From Capsicum annuum (taxonomy: Eukaryota > Streptophyta > Magnoliopsida > Solanales > Solanaceae): a stretch of 64,000 nucleotides of DNA. The DNA lies in NCBI RefSeq assembly GCF_002878395.1, contig NC_061120.1:116920705-116984704 (forward strand), in the 5' to 3' direction. Shown in pieces: positions 35,036 through 46,500 of this stretch. Below the pieces are notes generated by a model. It did no database searches and had not been told where the DNA came from. It saw only the letters and a program-made list of their open reading frames with translations. The translations under genes and the position numbers were made by a program. The first letter of the stretch is position 1. Each line of letters begins with the position of its first letter.

Positions 35036-37584
35036 TGTAATACCCCATACTTTTCATAGCTTAATTTTTCTCCTAGAATGTCAAGAATTAGCTTTAAAAA
35101 TAAACATATGTTGTTACATGTAGAATTTTCCAAATTTAGACCCTTTATTGTGGAGGAAATTGAATAAGCTTTCCATCGCTACCAATTTCGCCCAAATCTA
35201 ATACTCAGTTGAGAAGTTATGGCATTTTTAGTGTTAACAGTGTGCCATTCAAGCAACCACCACATCGCAGTGAAGGGTAGATTCCCAATCATCAATATCC
35301 AGTGGACCTCCACGTTTGCCCTGCATTGCGGAGAAGCCTAATTTCCCAGATGTCAATTTCCAGTAGACCAACGTGGTTGTACCATGTTGCGTTGATGGCC
35401 TAAATGGTATTCCAAAGGTGCACTGCTATAGCTCCACATCACGGAGAACTTCCACTTCCAAATTATCCTATTCCAGTAAGCCACCGCAATAGTGGCGCAT
35501 CACAGTGGCATGTTAAATTGAGATTTTTGTTCCTTTTTCATGTTTTGATTAAAGTTTAAAAAGGGGCACTTTGGTCAATTCCCAAGGCCCCAATTCATCA
35601 TAAATAAGGAATTTAGCATATTCAAAGCACTTTATGCTTATTTTCATCCATTCTCTCTCAAAGAAAAACCCTAGAGCTCCAAAGCTTCTTCTCCAAGGAA
35701 TTAAATCCCTCCATTGTTTCTCCAAGAAAGCTCCAAATTGAGGATTCCCAAGACAAGATAATCAAGAACTCATCTTCAAGAACTCAAATAGGAATCAATA
35801 ATTCAAGTTCTTTATTTAATTATCTTCCAAGGTATGTGGGGTTTATGAACAAGGATCCTCTTTCATCATTGTGATCAAAACTAAGTTTTAATTAAAAAGT
35901 CATATGATTTTGATTGAATATCCATGATATTTGAATTAGGGTTCATACCCATTATTGCTATTTCCAAGATTATGAGTTTTTGAGAGATTTTGATGATGAA
36001 TTGCATGTTTATTTTCATATTTTCATGCCTATTGTAGTAAATTCCAGATTTTGAGATGAATTATCATTGTTTTCATTATCAAGCATGATTATTATGATGT
36101 TTTGACATAAACCTGATGCATGGGTTATCAAGCCTAAGTTTATATATTGATATTTCAAGAAATATGATGCTTTAAGCATCCTATGATCAGATTATTTATA
36201 GATTTTCAATAAAGTTTTGATCTTTTAATCCTCAGATAATATTTGGAATCCGCTTTACATATTTATCTTAGATTACAGGATTCAGATTAGATTTATTTAT
36301 AGATTAACTCAGATAAAATCATAATTAGTTTTGTAATAACCCTTATGCTAGTTTTTAAAGTGGATTTCTAATAGAGTGAGCATACAGATTAAAAGGGAGT
36401 AGTATTTAACACCAGTGGGAAGAGTGGAATTAGCGTGCCCTATCTTCTATAGAACTATGTAGCCCACATAGTTACAAATTATCAGATTATTTCCATTTCT
36501 TTATGAATGACAATTACAGTTGTGATCACTTAGCTCAAGTTATACTCCTTGGAAAGAGCATGATACCTCTTCCCATCGTGAGTTTTTCCCTATAGGGGAA
36601 CAAGACGTTGGGCTCCATGTTAGCTCACATAATTTATGACGGTTAGAAGAACCTCCTCAGTAAAAACTTTTTAGAATAGTTATTAAAGTATTTTTCCCTA
36701 CAAATTATAGATTTCAGAAAAAAATAGAAATCTTTTAGAAAACTAAGTGTAGAGGCTCACAACTTTATTCAGATTATGCTTTACAGAAAGTTAATAGTTA
36801 TAGATTTTAGCTTTCAGATTTCAGATATAGAAATGAGCGCTTTTACACTTTGACAGTATGATTTACAGACAGGACATTAGTACAGATTTCAAAACTAAAT
36901 GTTATGACTCACTAGATTTATAAAGTATGATCTTCTTCTTAGTATTTAAGATTTCAATTTTTTTCCAAATATTCCAGCTTATGTGAGTCATTTACATTTA
37001 GCATATATTGTTTTTTGAATTATGATAATGAGATAATGTTTTACTTATGTATTTCACCCTATATACTCAGTACATCCTTAAAGTATTGATCCACATATAC
37101 ATTTATGTACTATATTATCTCATAATGTAGTTTCAGGTGCTCAGTTCCAGCAGTGTGAGTGATTTTTGAGCATCTCTATCTATATCCAACAGGTCGTGAG
37201 TCCTTATAATTCAGGGACTTAGTCATTCAATTTTTTTTCAGCTTATAAGTTTAGATAATTCAGTATTCTTTTCAAATAATCTGAGTCAGTTGGAGGTTTG
37301 TCCCAGTGACTCTCTAGATATTAGTAGTAGGGCTCGTCAGACTGCTAGATATGATTCAAACTATTTAATTTTTATTGTCCAGACTCTTAAGTCTATTATT
37401 TTATATCCTATGATTCAGATATTCTCAGTTAGCTCAGATAGATTTCCCTATTTTAGTATTATTATAATCTATATTCCCTTATTATGAGATTTAGGCTTTA
37501 TAGAAGGAAGACAGGGTTAGCTTAAGGCTACTCATAGTCTTAAGCACAGTGTGACATCTTGGGACCAGGTTTTGGGATGTTACA
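35036..37584 (+). mobile_element. Element D 3' LTR
   Basis: 2549 bases, TGTAATACCC to GGGATGTTACA, co-linear with 27469-29982 and in the same orientation. Gag of element B resumes at 37585. The U3 block with CACCAC/GCAGTG words is at 35250-35520. Confidence 0.92.
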
Positions 37585-38457
37585 GCAAGGATTCTATGAG
37601 TTCTTGATTGATTGTCAAAAGAAGTTGCATATTTTGGATTTGTTTGTGTTACATGGGGTTCCTTATACTACTTATTAGTTAAGAGACGCTACTAGAGATT
37701 GGTAGAGGTCGCTTATTAGTTATAAAGCTCTTGATTCTCCTAAGATGATAGGGGATCAATTTGTCGAGGATTTTTTGAGAGATTTTTTCCTTATATTCTG
37801 AGGGAATAGATGAGAGATAAGTTTGATCACCTGAAGTAGGGCTTAATGATTGTTGCAAAGTATGAGGCATGCTTCCATGCCTTATCTAGATATTCTTATG
37901 CCAGCATTGCCACCGAGTTATTAAGATTTAAAAGTTCATAAACGGGTTAGATGCTTCTCTTCAATTGGCTATATCTTTGATGGTTGTATTTGGAATGTCT
38001 TTTTGGAGTATAGTGGATCATGCTAAGATCACTGAGGATATTCTGTAAGAATCTCAGGAAGGCACCAAGAAGGTAGCCCATTTTGGTGAGTTTAGAGGTC
38101 ACACTTCTAGAGTTAGAGATTTTAGAGGTTCTCGTGGGTTTCATTGTAGGCCAGCATAGGAAGCTTGGTAGGATTCAAATAATGGATCCTCTGGTTCAGC
38201 AGTTTAGGGTGGTCTCCCAAGCCTAGTGGTACCTTGTCCTATTAAGTCAGGTTGTAGAGGTTGCTTTATTTGTGATGAGATTGTCCATCTGGACAAGGAC
38301 TACCCTCGTCATGTGATTAGAGCTACTTTTATTTTAGTTGTAAAAGGTAAGAGTTCTACCAGAGGTACAAGAGGCAGAGGTAGTGCTGCCCGTGGTGGTA
38401 GTCATGGGGAAACTTAGCTAGTTGGTGGTCGTGGACAGTGCTATGCTATACCTTCCT
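37585..38457 (+). pseudogene. Element B gag, C-terminal part
   Basis: Continues the capsid domain after insertion D: FLIDCQKKLHILDLFVLHGVPYTTY, a TAG, LRDATRDW, a stop, RSLISYKALDSPKMIGDQFVEDFLRDFF. Then come decayed stretches, and a zinc knuckle at 38262-38303 reading C-FI-C-DEIV-H-LDKD-Y (last Cys is Tyr). A Gly/Arg-rich segment (KSSTRGTRGRGSAARGG) follows. Several stops; not functional. Confidence 0.87.
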
Positions 38458-39000
38458 GACTAGAGTTAGAGTTTTCTAATGTTATGATCACAGTTATCAT
38501 CCTTATTTATTTCAGATCTGTATTTTTACTATTTAATTTGAGATTAACTTTCTCCTATGTGTCTGCATATTTTGCTTCAGGTCTTGATTCTGTTAGTGAG
38601 CCTCTTGTTATGCCTATTTTTGTATCTACCCCAATAGAAGATTCTTTAGTGGTGGATTGGGTGTACCAATCCAATATTATGACTTTTTCTAGGTGTGAGA
38701 CTTGGGTAGATTTTTTTTTCTTAGATATGGTTGATTTTGACGTTATCTTGGGTATGGATTGGTTATCTCCTTACCACGTTGTCCTATATTTTTATGTTAA
38801 GACCATGACTCTAGCTTCACCTAATGTGCCAAGGATAGCTTGGAAGGGTGCATTTTATTCAGGTCCTAAGAAGGTTATATCTTATATTCAGGATCATCGA
38901 TTAATTCAGAGAGGATGTTTGTCTTACTTGGATTATATTTGTGATACTAGTGTTGTCTCACCTCTTTCTTTGGATTCTATTCGTGTTGTCAGTGAGTTTA
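38458..39000 (+). pseudogene. Element B protease
   Basis: An open stretch from 38484 gives LFNLRLTFSYVSAYFASGLD, VMPIFVSTPIEDSLVVDWVYQ, DMVDFDVILGMDWLSPYHVV and PRIAWKGAF. The catalytic motif, normally DPGS in this family, is NLRL here (38535-38546). Each of the four codons differs from a family codon by C-to-T or G-to-A changes only. The flanking fold is well conserved, so the loss is specific and consistent with deamination. Inactive. Confidence 0.88.
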
Positions 39001-39880
39001 TGGATGTGTTTCCTAAGAATTTACCTGGTATGCCTCTAATCATGATAATGATTTTACTATTGATGTTGAGCTAGGCACCAAACCCATTTCTATTCCTCCT
39101 TATAGGATGACAACAGTCGAGTTGAAGGAACTAAAGGATCAATTGCAAGAGTTATTGGATAAGGGATTTATCTAACCTAGTATGTCAACATGGGGTTCAC
39201 CTATCTTGTTTGTAAATAAGAATGATAGATCTATGCAAATGTGTATTGATTATCAAGAGTTAAACAAGGTGATGGTTAAGAATAAGCATCATCTTCCTTG
39301 TATTGATAATTTGTTTGACCAGCTTCAGGGTGTCGCGGTGTTTTCAAAGATTGATTTGAGATTTGAGCATAACTAGTTAAGGATTATTAGAGCTTAGGAT
39401 ATTCCAAAGATAGCTCTTCAAACTCGATATGGTCATTATGAGTTCTTGGTCATGTCCTTTGGGTTTACCAATGCCCCAGCCATATTCATGGAGTTGATGA
39501 ACGGGGTATTTTGACCATATCTCAACTTCTTTATTATTGTATTTATACATGATATCTTGGTAGTCTGGTAGGTCATAAGGAATATTTATGGATTGTTCTT
39601 TAGAGATTAAGGGATGAGAAGTTGTATGCCAAGTTCTCCAAGCATGAGTTTTGGTTGGATTCTATTTCTTTCTTTGGTCTTGTGGTGAATAAGAAGGGAA
39701 TATGGTTGATCCAACCAATTTTTAGCGGTTCATGATTGGGCTAGGCGTACTTTATCTATAAAAATTTAGAGTTTTGTTGGCTTGGCAGGTTATTATTTCC
39801 ATTTTGTTGAGGGTATTTTATCCATTACAGCTTCATTGACCATATTGACTCAAAAGAAAATTCCCTTTAAGTGATCTGAT
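39001..39880 (+). pseudogene. Element B reverse transcriptase
   Basis: [121 protein letters not shown] and IIVFIHDILV. The first active-site Asp is His (codon 39548-39550). Later parts (VGLAGYYFHFVEG) are readable in other frames. Stops and shifts are throughout. Confidence 0.88.
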
Positions 39881-40330
39881 GCTTCTGAGGTAAGCTTCTA
39901 AAAGCTTAAGGATTTGTTGACTCCATCTCCTGTCTTGACTTTGCCTAAGGAAGGCATAGGTTTTATCATCTTTTATGATACTTCAGGTGTTGGTTTGGGT
40001 ATGATATTGATACAGAAGGGTAAGGTGATTGTGTATACTTTTCGTCAATTGAATCCCCATGAGAAGAATAACCTACCCATGATTTGGAGTTATGCACGAT
40101 GATTTATTCTTTGAAATTGTGGAGGCACTACTTATATGGAGTCTATCGTGAGATTTTCTCAAATCATCATAGCCTTCAGTACTTCTTCACCTAGCAAGAT
40201 CTTAATATGAGACAGCATCGTTGGATTGAGTTACTTGTGAATTATAACTTAACTATTATCTATCATCTAGGCAAGGCTAATGTGGTTACAGATGCCTTGA
40301 GCTGGAAGTCAACCAGCATGGGTAGATGGA
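39881..40330 (+). pseudogene. Element B RNase H
   Basis: KLKDLLTPSPVLTLPKEGIGFIIFYDTSGVGLGMILIQKGKVIVYTFRQLNPHEKNNLPM (open 39914-40102), then a frame change. The YLGKANVVADALS-type segment is still visible around 40262-40305 as [13 protein letters not shown]. The first Asp is present (FYDTSG). Not a functional protein. Confidence 0.85.
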
Positions 40331-41932
40331 GCATTTTTTGACCCAGGAAAGACCCTTGTCCTTAGAGGTACAGTCTTTCGCTAACCATATGGTTAGACTT
40401 GATATTTTGATACCTGGTGTGTTTTGGCATTTGTGGAGGCTAGATTTTCTTTGATGGAGCAGATTTAGGCTTATTTATTTAATGATGTTGGATTAAGGGT
40501 GACTCATCATAAGGTGCTGAGTGGAGAGTCTAAGGAATTCTCACTTGATTCAGATGGGATTTTAAGGATTCGAGGCCGAGTTTATGTGCCAAGAGTAGGT
40601 AATTGGATTAGAGTTATTTTGGAGAAAGCCCATTATTCTAGGTATTTCCATCTATTCAGAAGTGACTAAGATGTATATTGACTTGACACAGCACTACTGG
40701 TGGGGTGGTATGAGGAAGGATGTAGTAGACTTTGTGGCTCGTTGCCTATGTTTCCAGCAAGTAAAGGTTAAGCATTTAAGACCTTGTGGATTGCTTCAAA
40801 GGTTACCCATTCCCGAGAGGAAATGGGAATGGATCACTATATACTTTGGCACTAGCTTACCTTACACTTTGCATGGTTTTGATAGTGTTTGGGTCATCGT
40901 GGATCGATTGACCAAGTCTGCTTATTTTATTCCTGTACAGGTCTCTTTCAATATTGAGAGGTTGTCCTGTATCTATATTCAGAAGATTATATGACTTTAT
41001 GGTGTGACAGTGTCTATCATTTTAGATTGGGGTTTTGTGTTCACATCTCACTTTTGGAAGATTTTTAGGATGAGTTAGGTACTAGAGTTGATCTTAGCAA
41101 TGCATTTTACCCCCAGATTAGGGGTCAGTTGGAGCAGACTATCTAGATTTTAGAGGATATGTTTTGTGCTTGTGTGATGGATTTTAGTGGTCAGTGGGAG
41201 CAGCATTTAGCCTTGGTGGAGTTTGCGTATAATAATAGCTACTATTCTAATATCAATATGGCTCCTTTTGAGGCTTTGTATGTTAGGCATTGTCGCTCTC
41301 TAATAGGTTGGTTTGAGGTTTTTGAGGTAAGACCCTGATGTATAGACTCGCTTTATGAGTCTTCCGATAGAGTTTGGATTATTCAAGATAGACTTCAAGT
41401 GGCTCAGGGTATGCAGAAGTGTTATACAGATTGTAGACTTTGTGCCTAGATATTTGGTGCTGGTAATCATGTTTTCCTTTGAGTTTTGCACATAAAGGGT
41501 ATGATAAGGTTTGGGAAGAGAGGCAAGCTTAGCCCCAGGTATATTTTCCCATTTGAGATTTTTTTAACTATTGGTGATTTGTCTTATAAGTTAGTTTTAC
41601 CCCAGACTTATTAGTTGTTCATCCTATTTTCATGTTTTTATCCATCGTCGTTACGTTTTGAATGAGTCTCATGTCATTCGTTGGGAGTCGGTTCAGTTAG
41701 ATGAGAGGTTGTCTTTTGTTGACGAGTCGATCTCCATATTGGCTAGGGATGTTAGGCAGTTGCGCTCTAGAGTTATTCATATGGTTAAGGTCCAGTAGTG
41801 GCATCGACCTATAGATGAGACTACTTGGGAGGTCAAGTCTGATATGTGTAGTTCTTATCCCCACTTTTTGCTTATTTGGGTATTTCTCTTGCCTTTAGTT
41901 CGAGAATGAACTAGATTTTTAGTGGTTGATGA
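40331..41932 (+). pseudogene. Element B integrase with C-terminal tail, and 3' end
   Basis: DGILRIRGRVYVPRV (linker), then MYIDLTQHYWWGGMRKDVVDFVARCLCFQQVK (zinc-binding). In the core the first Asp is Tyr (WITIYFGTSLP, codon 40842-40844), followed by SVWVIVDRLTKSAYFIPV and a changed second-Asp region (ILDWGFVFTSHFW). Tail: HVFIHRRYVLNESHVIRWESVQLDERLSF, then RPIDETTWEVKSDMCSSYPHF. It ends with an eroded polypurine region (AGTGGTTGATGA) before the LTR at 41933. Confidence 0.86.
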
Positions 41933-44684
41933 TGCAACAACTCAAATTTTTGATGAATTATGTGAAATATGTGCTTTTATGTAATTTGACCTATTTTACC
42001 CCTCCCCGTGGTTGTTTTGTCGTATTTCTGTGGTATGGGATGACTGGAATGGTTCTCGATGCATTTTGATGTGATTTATGCAATATTGTGGTTTTTTATG
42101 GCTTCATGAGTCTTATAGTTGACTTTAGTCAACATCTTTTGAACTGCATGTCGGATGGAAAAGTAGACTGCACCAAATAATCTAAAATATCTATTTTAGG
42201 ATGGTAACATGGTTGGTGTGGTTTTGTGGCTTTTAAATCTCATTACGACTTGCTATTTGGATAGTTGTGATTTTGGCTTACGAGGGTCAACTTGGGAAAA
42301 TAATGTTTTTTCAAAAATCTGATATCGTCATTGAGTCTCAAGCATCAAATTTGATAGGGCATCATAGTTCTTTTGTGTTCACAGGATTTTTAATGAATCC
42401 CGAGGGACCTGTAGAGACTTGAAATGCACCAAGTCCCCAGCTGGTGCACCCACAATCACGAAGCTAGTATCGCGATTGGGCATGCAGGTCAAGTTTTGGG
42501 ATCACGATACCCTTGCAATCCAGGTATTGCAATCACGACACCTGGTCTGTGATCACGATGCCTGGTTTATATAAATACCCATGTATTTAGCATTTTTCAC
42601 TATTTTTGAGAAGTGGATCTTAGGGTTTCATGATTTTAGCATGTTTCTCCGCTTTTAAGCTTGGGTAAGCTCCCTAACATCTATTTTAATTATTTCCTTC
42701 AATCTTTACCATCTATTTCTTATTTTAAACTTGGATTAAAGTATGAAATTTGGGTATTTTGGCCTGTAAGACCTAAAATTGGTATTTCTCCAATTAAAGT
42801 GTCAATTTCTATCCATTTTCACATGGGGGAGTTTGTAGTCCTATAATTATCAGCTTTTCCTCAATTTCATTTTCAAAACAACTACAATTCTCTATTTTAA
42901 ATGGATTTCGGGGATTTTTCTGATAAAACTTGAAAATGGTTTTCCTTTGATTTGGACTCATTTTTTCTTGGGTTTTCAGTTGTAGACTCCTAAAAATATG
43001 AAAACACATTTTGGGAATAAATTTACCATTTTCCCCTTCTTTTTAAAAAAAAAATATTTTGGGGGGGTGTTTTGACACCGACTTGAAACTAGGCAAAATG
43101 GGTAATGTTGGTTTTCTTATGATGCATAGAATATATTTTTCCATATTTTTGTTAATTATGGGACAGTTCGTGAGGAGTGAGGCTTTGAGATTGAAGAATT
43201 TTATTTCAATTTTCGGTATTCGAGGTAGGTTATGGCTTAACTTCTTTCAAACTAGGTTGGGTAGTTAATTTTGATATAAAAGCATGTTAAGGGTGTGGAA
43301 ACTAATCATGAAAAATGGCTTTCTTATTGTGCAGTGCCCATATGGGGGCTTATATGTGATGTATTTGGTAGTTTTGGGATATTATGTGTTATGTGTGACC
43401 GTGTTGGATCCTATATGATGTTGATAGCCTATATGCATGAAAATAATCATATCCTATTTGATGAAAAGCCTACTGTGGTATCAATTATGTATTATGATAT
43501 GTTTATACTCTATTAGCATATGAATCGTGTTGGTTTTCGTGGATGGTTGGAAATACTGAATAGATATTTGGCTAACTTGGATGGTATATTAGTTGGATAT
43601 GGAAATGCTCGTTGTGGCTGGTTGTGAGCATTACACTTTCATATCATGTACATTCATGAAACATTGGTGCCACTGGAAATACTACAAACACAGAGAAACA
43701 CAACTTTCTGACTGAACATGTGACATCTTATAAAAAAATCCTCGAGTGATATGTCGGGGAGGAGATATCGTTATGGATTGTTTACGGGTTGATGAACCCC
43801 CATAGGTCCTACATCGAGAAGCATTCATTTTGTAGGTGTACACGGAGTTTATACAACAGTTTTGGAGGTTGTGCGATGACCTAGTGCATTACATCATCGT
43901 CATCATCATTCTCAATATTTTCATTATATTTAGTTCATTGTACTTGTGATGTGATGTATTTTTTCCTTGACTTGTTACCTATCCATTTGTTATATGTTTC
44001 TTTACTTGTACTTGATGTTCTTGTATATGTTGTCCTTCTATTCTTTACATGTGTATTGTATAATGTATATTTGTGGTCCTTTCTGATATTGTTGCAATAT
44101 ATGTGAGTATTATAGAAGTATAAGTGCAAGTGGTGTAGGCTACCATTGTGGGATATTTTCTTATTGCAAGTGAAGTGTCCTTAGAATGTATTGTATGCTT
44201 TATTATATACTTTGCTCAATAGGCCTATGATACCTACTAAGAACAAGTGGATCGTATTCACTCCTATTGTACCCTTTCGGTGCAGATCCTGGTTTGTGTA
44301 CGCCTCACGTTGGTTGATTCTTGCAATATTTGGAGCTTTACGAGGTAATGATGGATTTCATGCATTCGGAGTCTATTACTACCTCTTTTTATTAGAATAT
44401 GTCTGTATTACTATTCAAAAACAAATTTATTCCTATGTATTGCTTTTTCTTGAGTTGTACAAGTAGTTCTTACACTGTGATACTAGATTCTGGGAGTTAT
44501 GACATTATTGTTTATGTTTCTTTCCACTTTCACTGTATTGATTATGGTTCGGCTTTATTCTAAGAGCATCTTCTTGGGTTTTGAATGTTAATTTCTCTTT
44601 TGTATCAACTTAGATGATGGACTTACTTGTCAAGGTTCATTGCAAAAAGTGCCATCACAACCCTTGGATTTTTGTTTCATGACA
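41933..44684 (+). mobile_element. Element B 3' LTR
   Basis: 2752 bases, TGCAACAACT to TTTCATGACA, uninterrupted and co-linear with the two 5' segments. Followed exactly by TATGT, the right target duplication. CpG-rich block 42440-42560 and TATA box 42568-42577. Open frames such as 43295-43516 and 44191-44466 are LTR sequence; the latter's equivalent in the 5' LTR is not open. Confidence 0.92.
42440..42577 (+). promoter_or_regulatory. U3 CpG repeat block and TATA box of 3' LTR B
   Basis: Repeated CACGATACC / ATCACGATGCC / CAATCACGAC words cover 42450-42562, followed directly by TATATAAATA (42568-42577). This is the clearest promoter arrangement among these LTRs. The block resembles tandem degenerate palindromes of TCGCGATC type. 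Confidence 0.5.
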
Positions 44685-44689
44685 TATGT
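44685..44689. repeat. Right target site duplication of element B (TATGT)
   Basis: Exact copy of 15814-15818. Confidence 0.85.
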
Positions 44690-44881
44690 TTCCCATCAGA
44701 TATTTGGACCCTCTCAAGTTTATACTCCTTCGGGCACGTCAGGCGTGTGACTTCAGATTCCACTGTCATAGGTGATCCTTTTATTTCCTATCTTTACCTT
44801 TTCATTTGAGTGCATTGGGGTATTTAAACTAATCGGTGATTATTATTGCTCCCCGTTTGTCTTGCAAAAAGCGGGATTCGA
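44685..44881 (+). pseudogene. Element G gag remnant after insertion B
   Basis: The reading YVSHQIFGPSQVYTPSGTSGV is in phase with the gag frame that ends at 15818 (QTKLAYV), as expected if B split it. After a TGA (about 44751) no domain is recognisable up to 44881. Short piece, so the assignment rests on phase and on the target duplication. Confidence 0.5.
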
Positions 44882-45949
44882 TGTGACAACTCTTTTTGGA
44901 GGGTTAAAGAGTGAAGAGTCACCACTTAACGAATTAAGGTGTCTTAGGGCACCATTCTAGGCTAATTAAGAACTGTTAAATTAGTTTACGTCACCAGAAG
45001 TTCAGGTAAGGGTTCAAATTACCTTAAAATAAAGGTGTTATTCACCTTTCGAGGTCCACAAATGTGGTTCCCGATCGAATTCATATTTTACATGAGGATT
45101 CTATGTGATAAGCAAAGGTCACTTATTTTATAAACTTAATATTAACTAAGTGACAAAGTAATGAATAAGACAAGACATGTTATTTAGTTATTCCTAATTA
45201 TTAATATCTAAGTGATGATAAGAAAAACAAGAAAGAATAATATAAATTAGATAAGCGAAGAGACAGAAATAATATAGTTCATATAGCAAAAAGGGTTACT
45301 TATATTATAAACCTAGCTACCCCAAACAAATAAGCATATAAAGTAGAGAAAAGGGAAAAACAAATTCGCGAGATTGGACAAAGGATATATTGTCTTTATT
45401 CGGATCAGCGCCCAGCTAATTAACGGGTGACAATGTCATATGTCGCATTGTCGGATTATGCTCGAGTCAACTTCCATCATTTTCAAATGCCTACCCACCC
45501 CCACCTAATTTTATTATTAGACCTTAAAGGCGTTCTAAAAATAACAAAAGGCTATCATTCCCTAAGATGCCTACCTACTCCAACTTAATGTCCAAGAGGC
45601 TATTTGGATTTGGGGTCTAGACAAAAGAAAGCTAAGTTCACCTAATTAGACTCAAAGAACATCGAACTAGCACGTAGCACATAATGGTTTCAAACAATCT
45701 TCATTATTAGTTAGATGTTGGTTAAGTGATTAACATGCTAAACGAAAAATTGATTACTTATTCTTTGTATAATAAAGATCTATAGGCATGATACTAAGTG
45801 AGACTTGTTTATTGACAAAAGATAATTGTCAAATCATTTTAAAACAATGTGTATTTGTAAAATCAAATGGGCATGTAAAAGATTAAGCATGTTGAGAAAT
45901 GTATATGATAAGAATTAATTGCAATATGTGAACAATCAATTTAACATTG

Positions 45950-46500
45950 TTGAAAATTTGTCCAAATGCTTGAAATTAACTCAAAGTGTCAAAAATATAT
46001 TTAAATGCAGAAAGTTTGTTTTAAAATGCCAAGATTGATTTAATATACTAGAAATTCAATAATTGTGCTGAAAATTGAATAGACATGATGGAAAATTAAC
46101 TAATATGCTGGAAATTACTTTTTCAAAATACTGAAAAAATTAATTTAATATTCTAAAAATATTTTTTAAATGCAAAAAAAAATAGTTAATACGCTGGAAA
46201 TTAACACAAACACGCAGAAATATAAATGTAAATACTGAAAACTAATTTTTTGAGTGCTGAAAATTGATTTAAGGGTTCTGAAAAATTAACGTAAGTGCTG
46301 CAAAATTAATTGATGTGCTGAAAAATTAGTTTAAGCATTGAAAAACTAACAAAACATGCAAACAAATAAATAAACTTGCTGAAAATTAAAAATGGATGCT
46401 GAAAATATTTATATCATGCCGAAGAGTTAGTTAAACATGCTGCAAATGAGTAAACTTACCAAAAATCAAGTTGATATATTCGAAGTTAGTTTAATACGTC
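45950..46500. repeat. Degenerate TGCTGAAAATTAA repeat region
   Basis: Words like GTGCTGAAAATTGA, ATGCTGGAAATTA, GTGCTGCAAAATTAA and TTGCTGAAAATTAAA recur every 20-35 bases. The array is highly diverged and A-rich. Confidence 0.6.

Larger units (their letters stand above)
27469..37584 (+). mobile_element. Element D: Ty3/gypsy retrotransposon inserted in gag of B
   Basis: A complete-length but dead plus-strand element: 5' LTR 27469-29982, primer site, gag, protease, reverse transcriptase, RNase H, integrase with chromodomain-like tail, polypurine tract and 3' LTR 35036-37584. LTR ends are TG...CA. The first 60 bases of the LTRs agree at 55 positions. The flanking 5-mers, ATGAG (27464-27468) and GCAAG (37585-37589), do not match. 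All three differences are transitions, so this is either a decayed duplication or a small loss at one edge. The domain order and integrase tail fit a Tekay/Del-like chromovirus. Confidence 0.9.
15819..44684 (+). mobile_element. Element B: Ty3/gypsy retrotransposon with two nested insertions
   Basis: A plus-strand element spanning about 28.9 kb including insertions, with perfect TATGT duplications at both ends. Its own parts are: 5' LTR 15819-18028 plus 25967-26481, primer site near 26485, gag 26842-27468 plus 37585-38457, then protease, reverse transcriptase, RNase H and integrase to about 41880, and 3' LTR 41933-44684. Removing C and D leaves about 10.8 kb. The LTR start is decayed on both sides (TATAACGACT and TGCAACAACT). 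All enzyme centres examined are broken. Confidence 0.9.

Noticed and set aside
43295..44466. Open frames in the 3' LTR of B
   Set aside because: They lie in LTR sequence and are not preserved in the 5' LTR copy.
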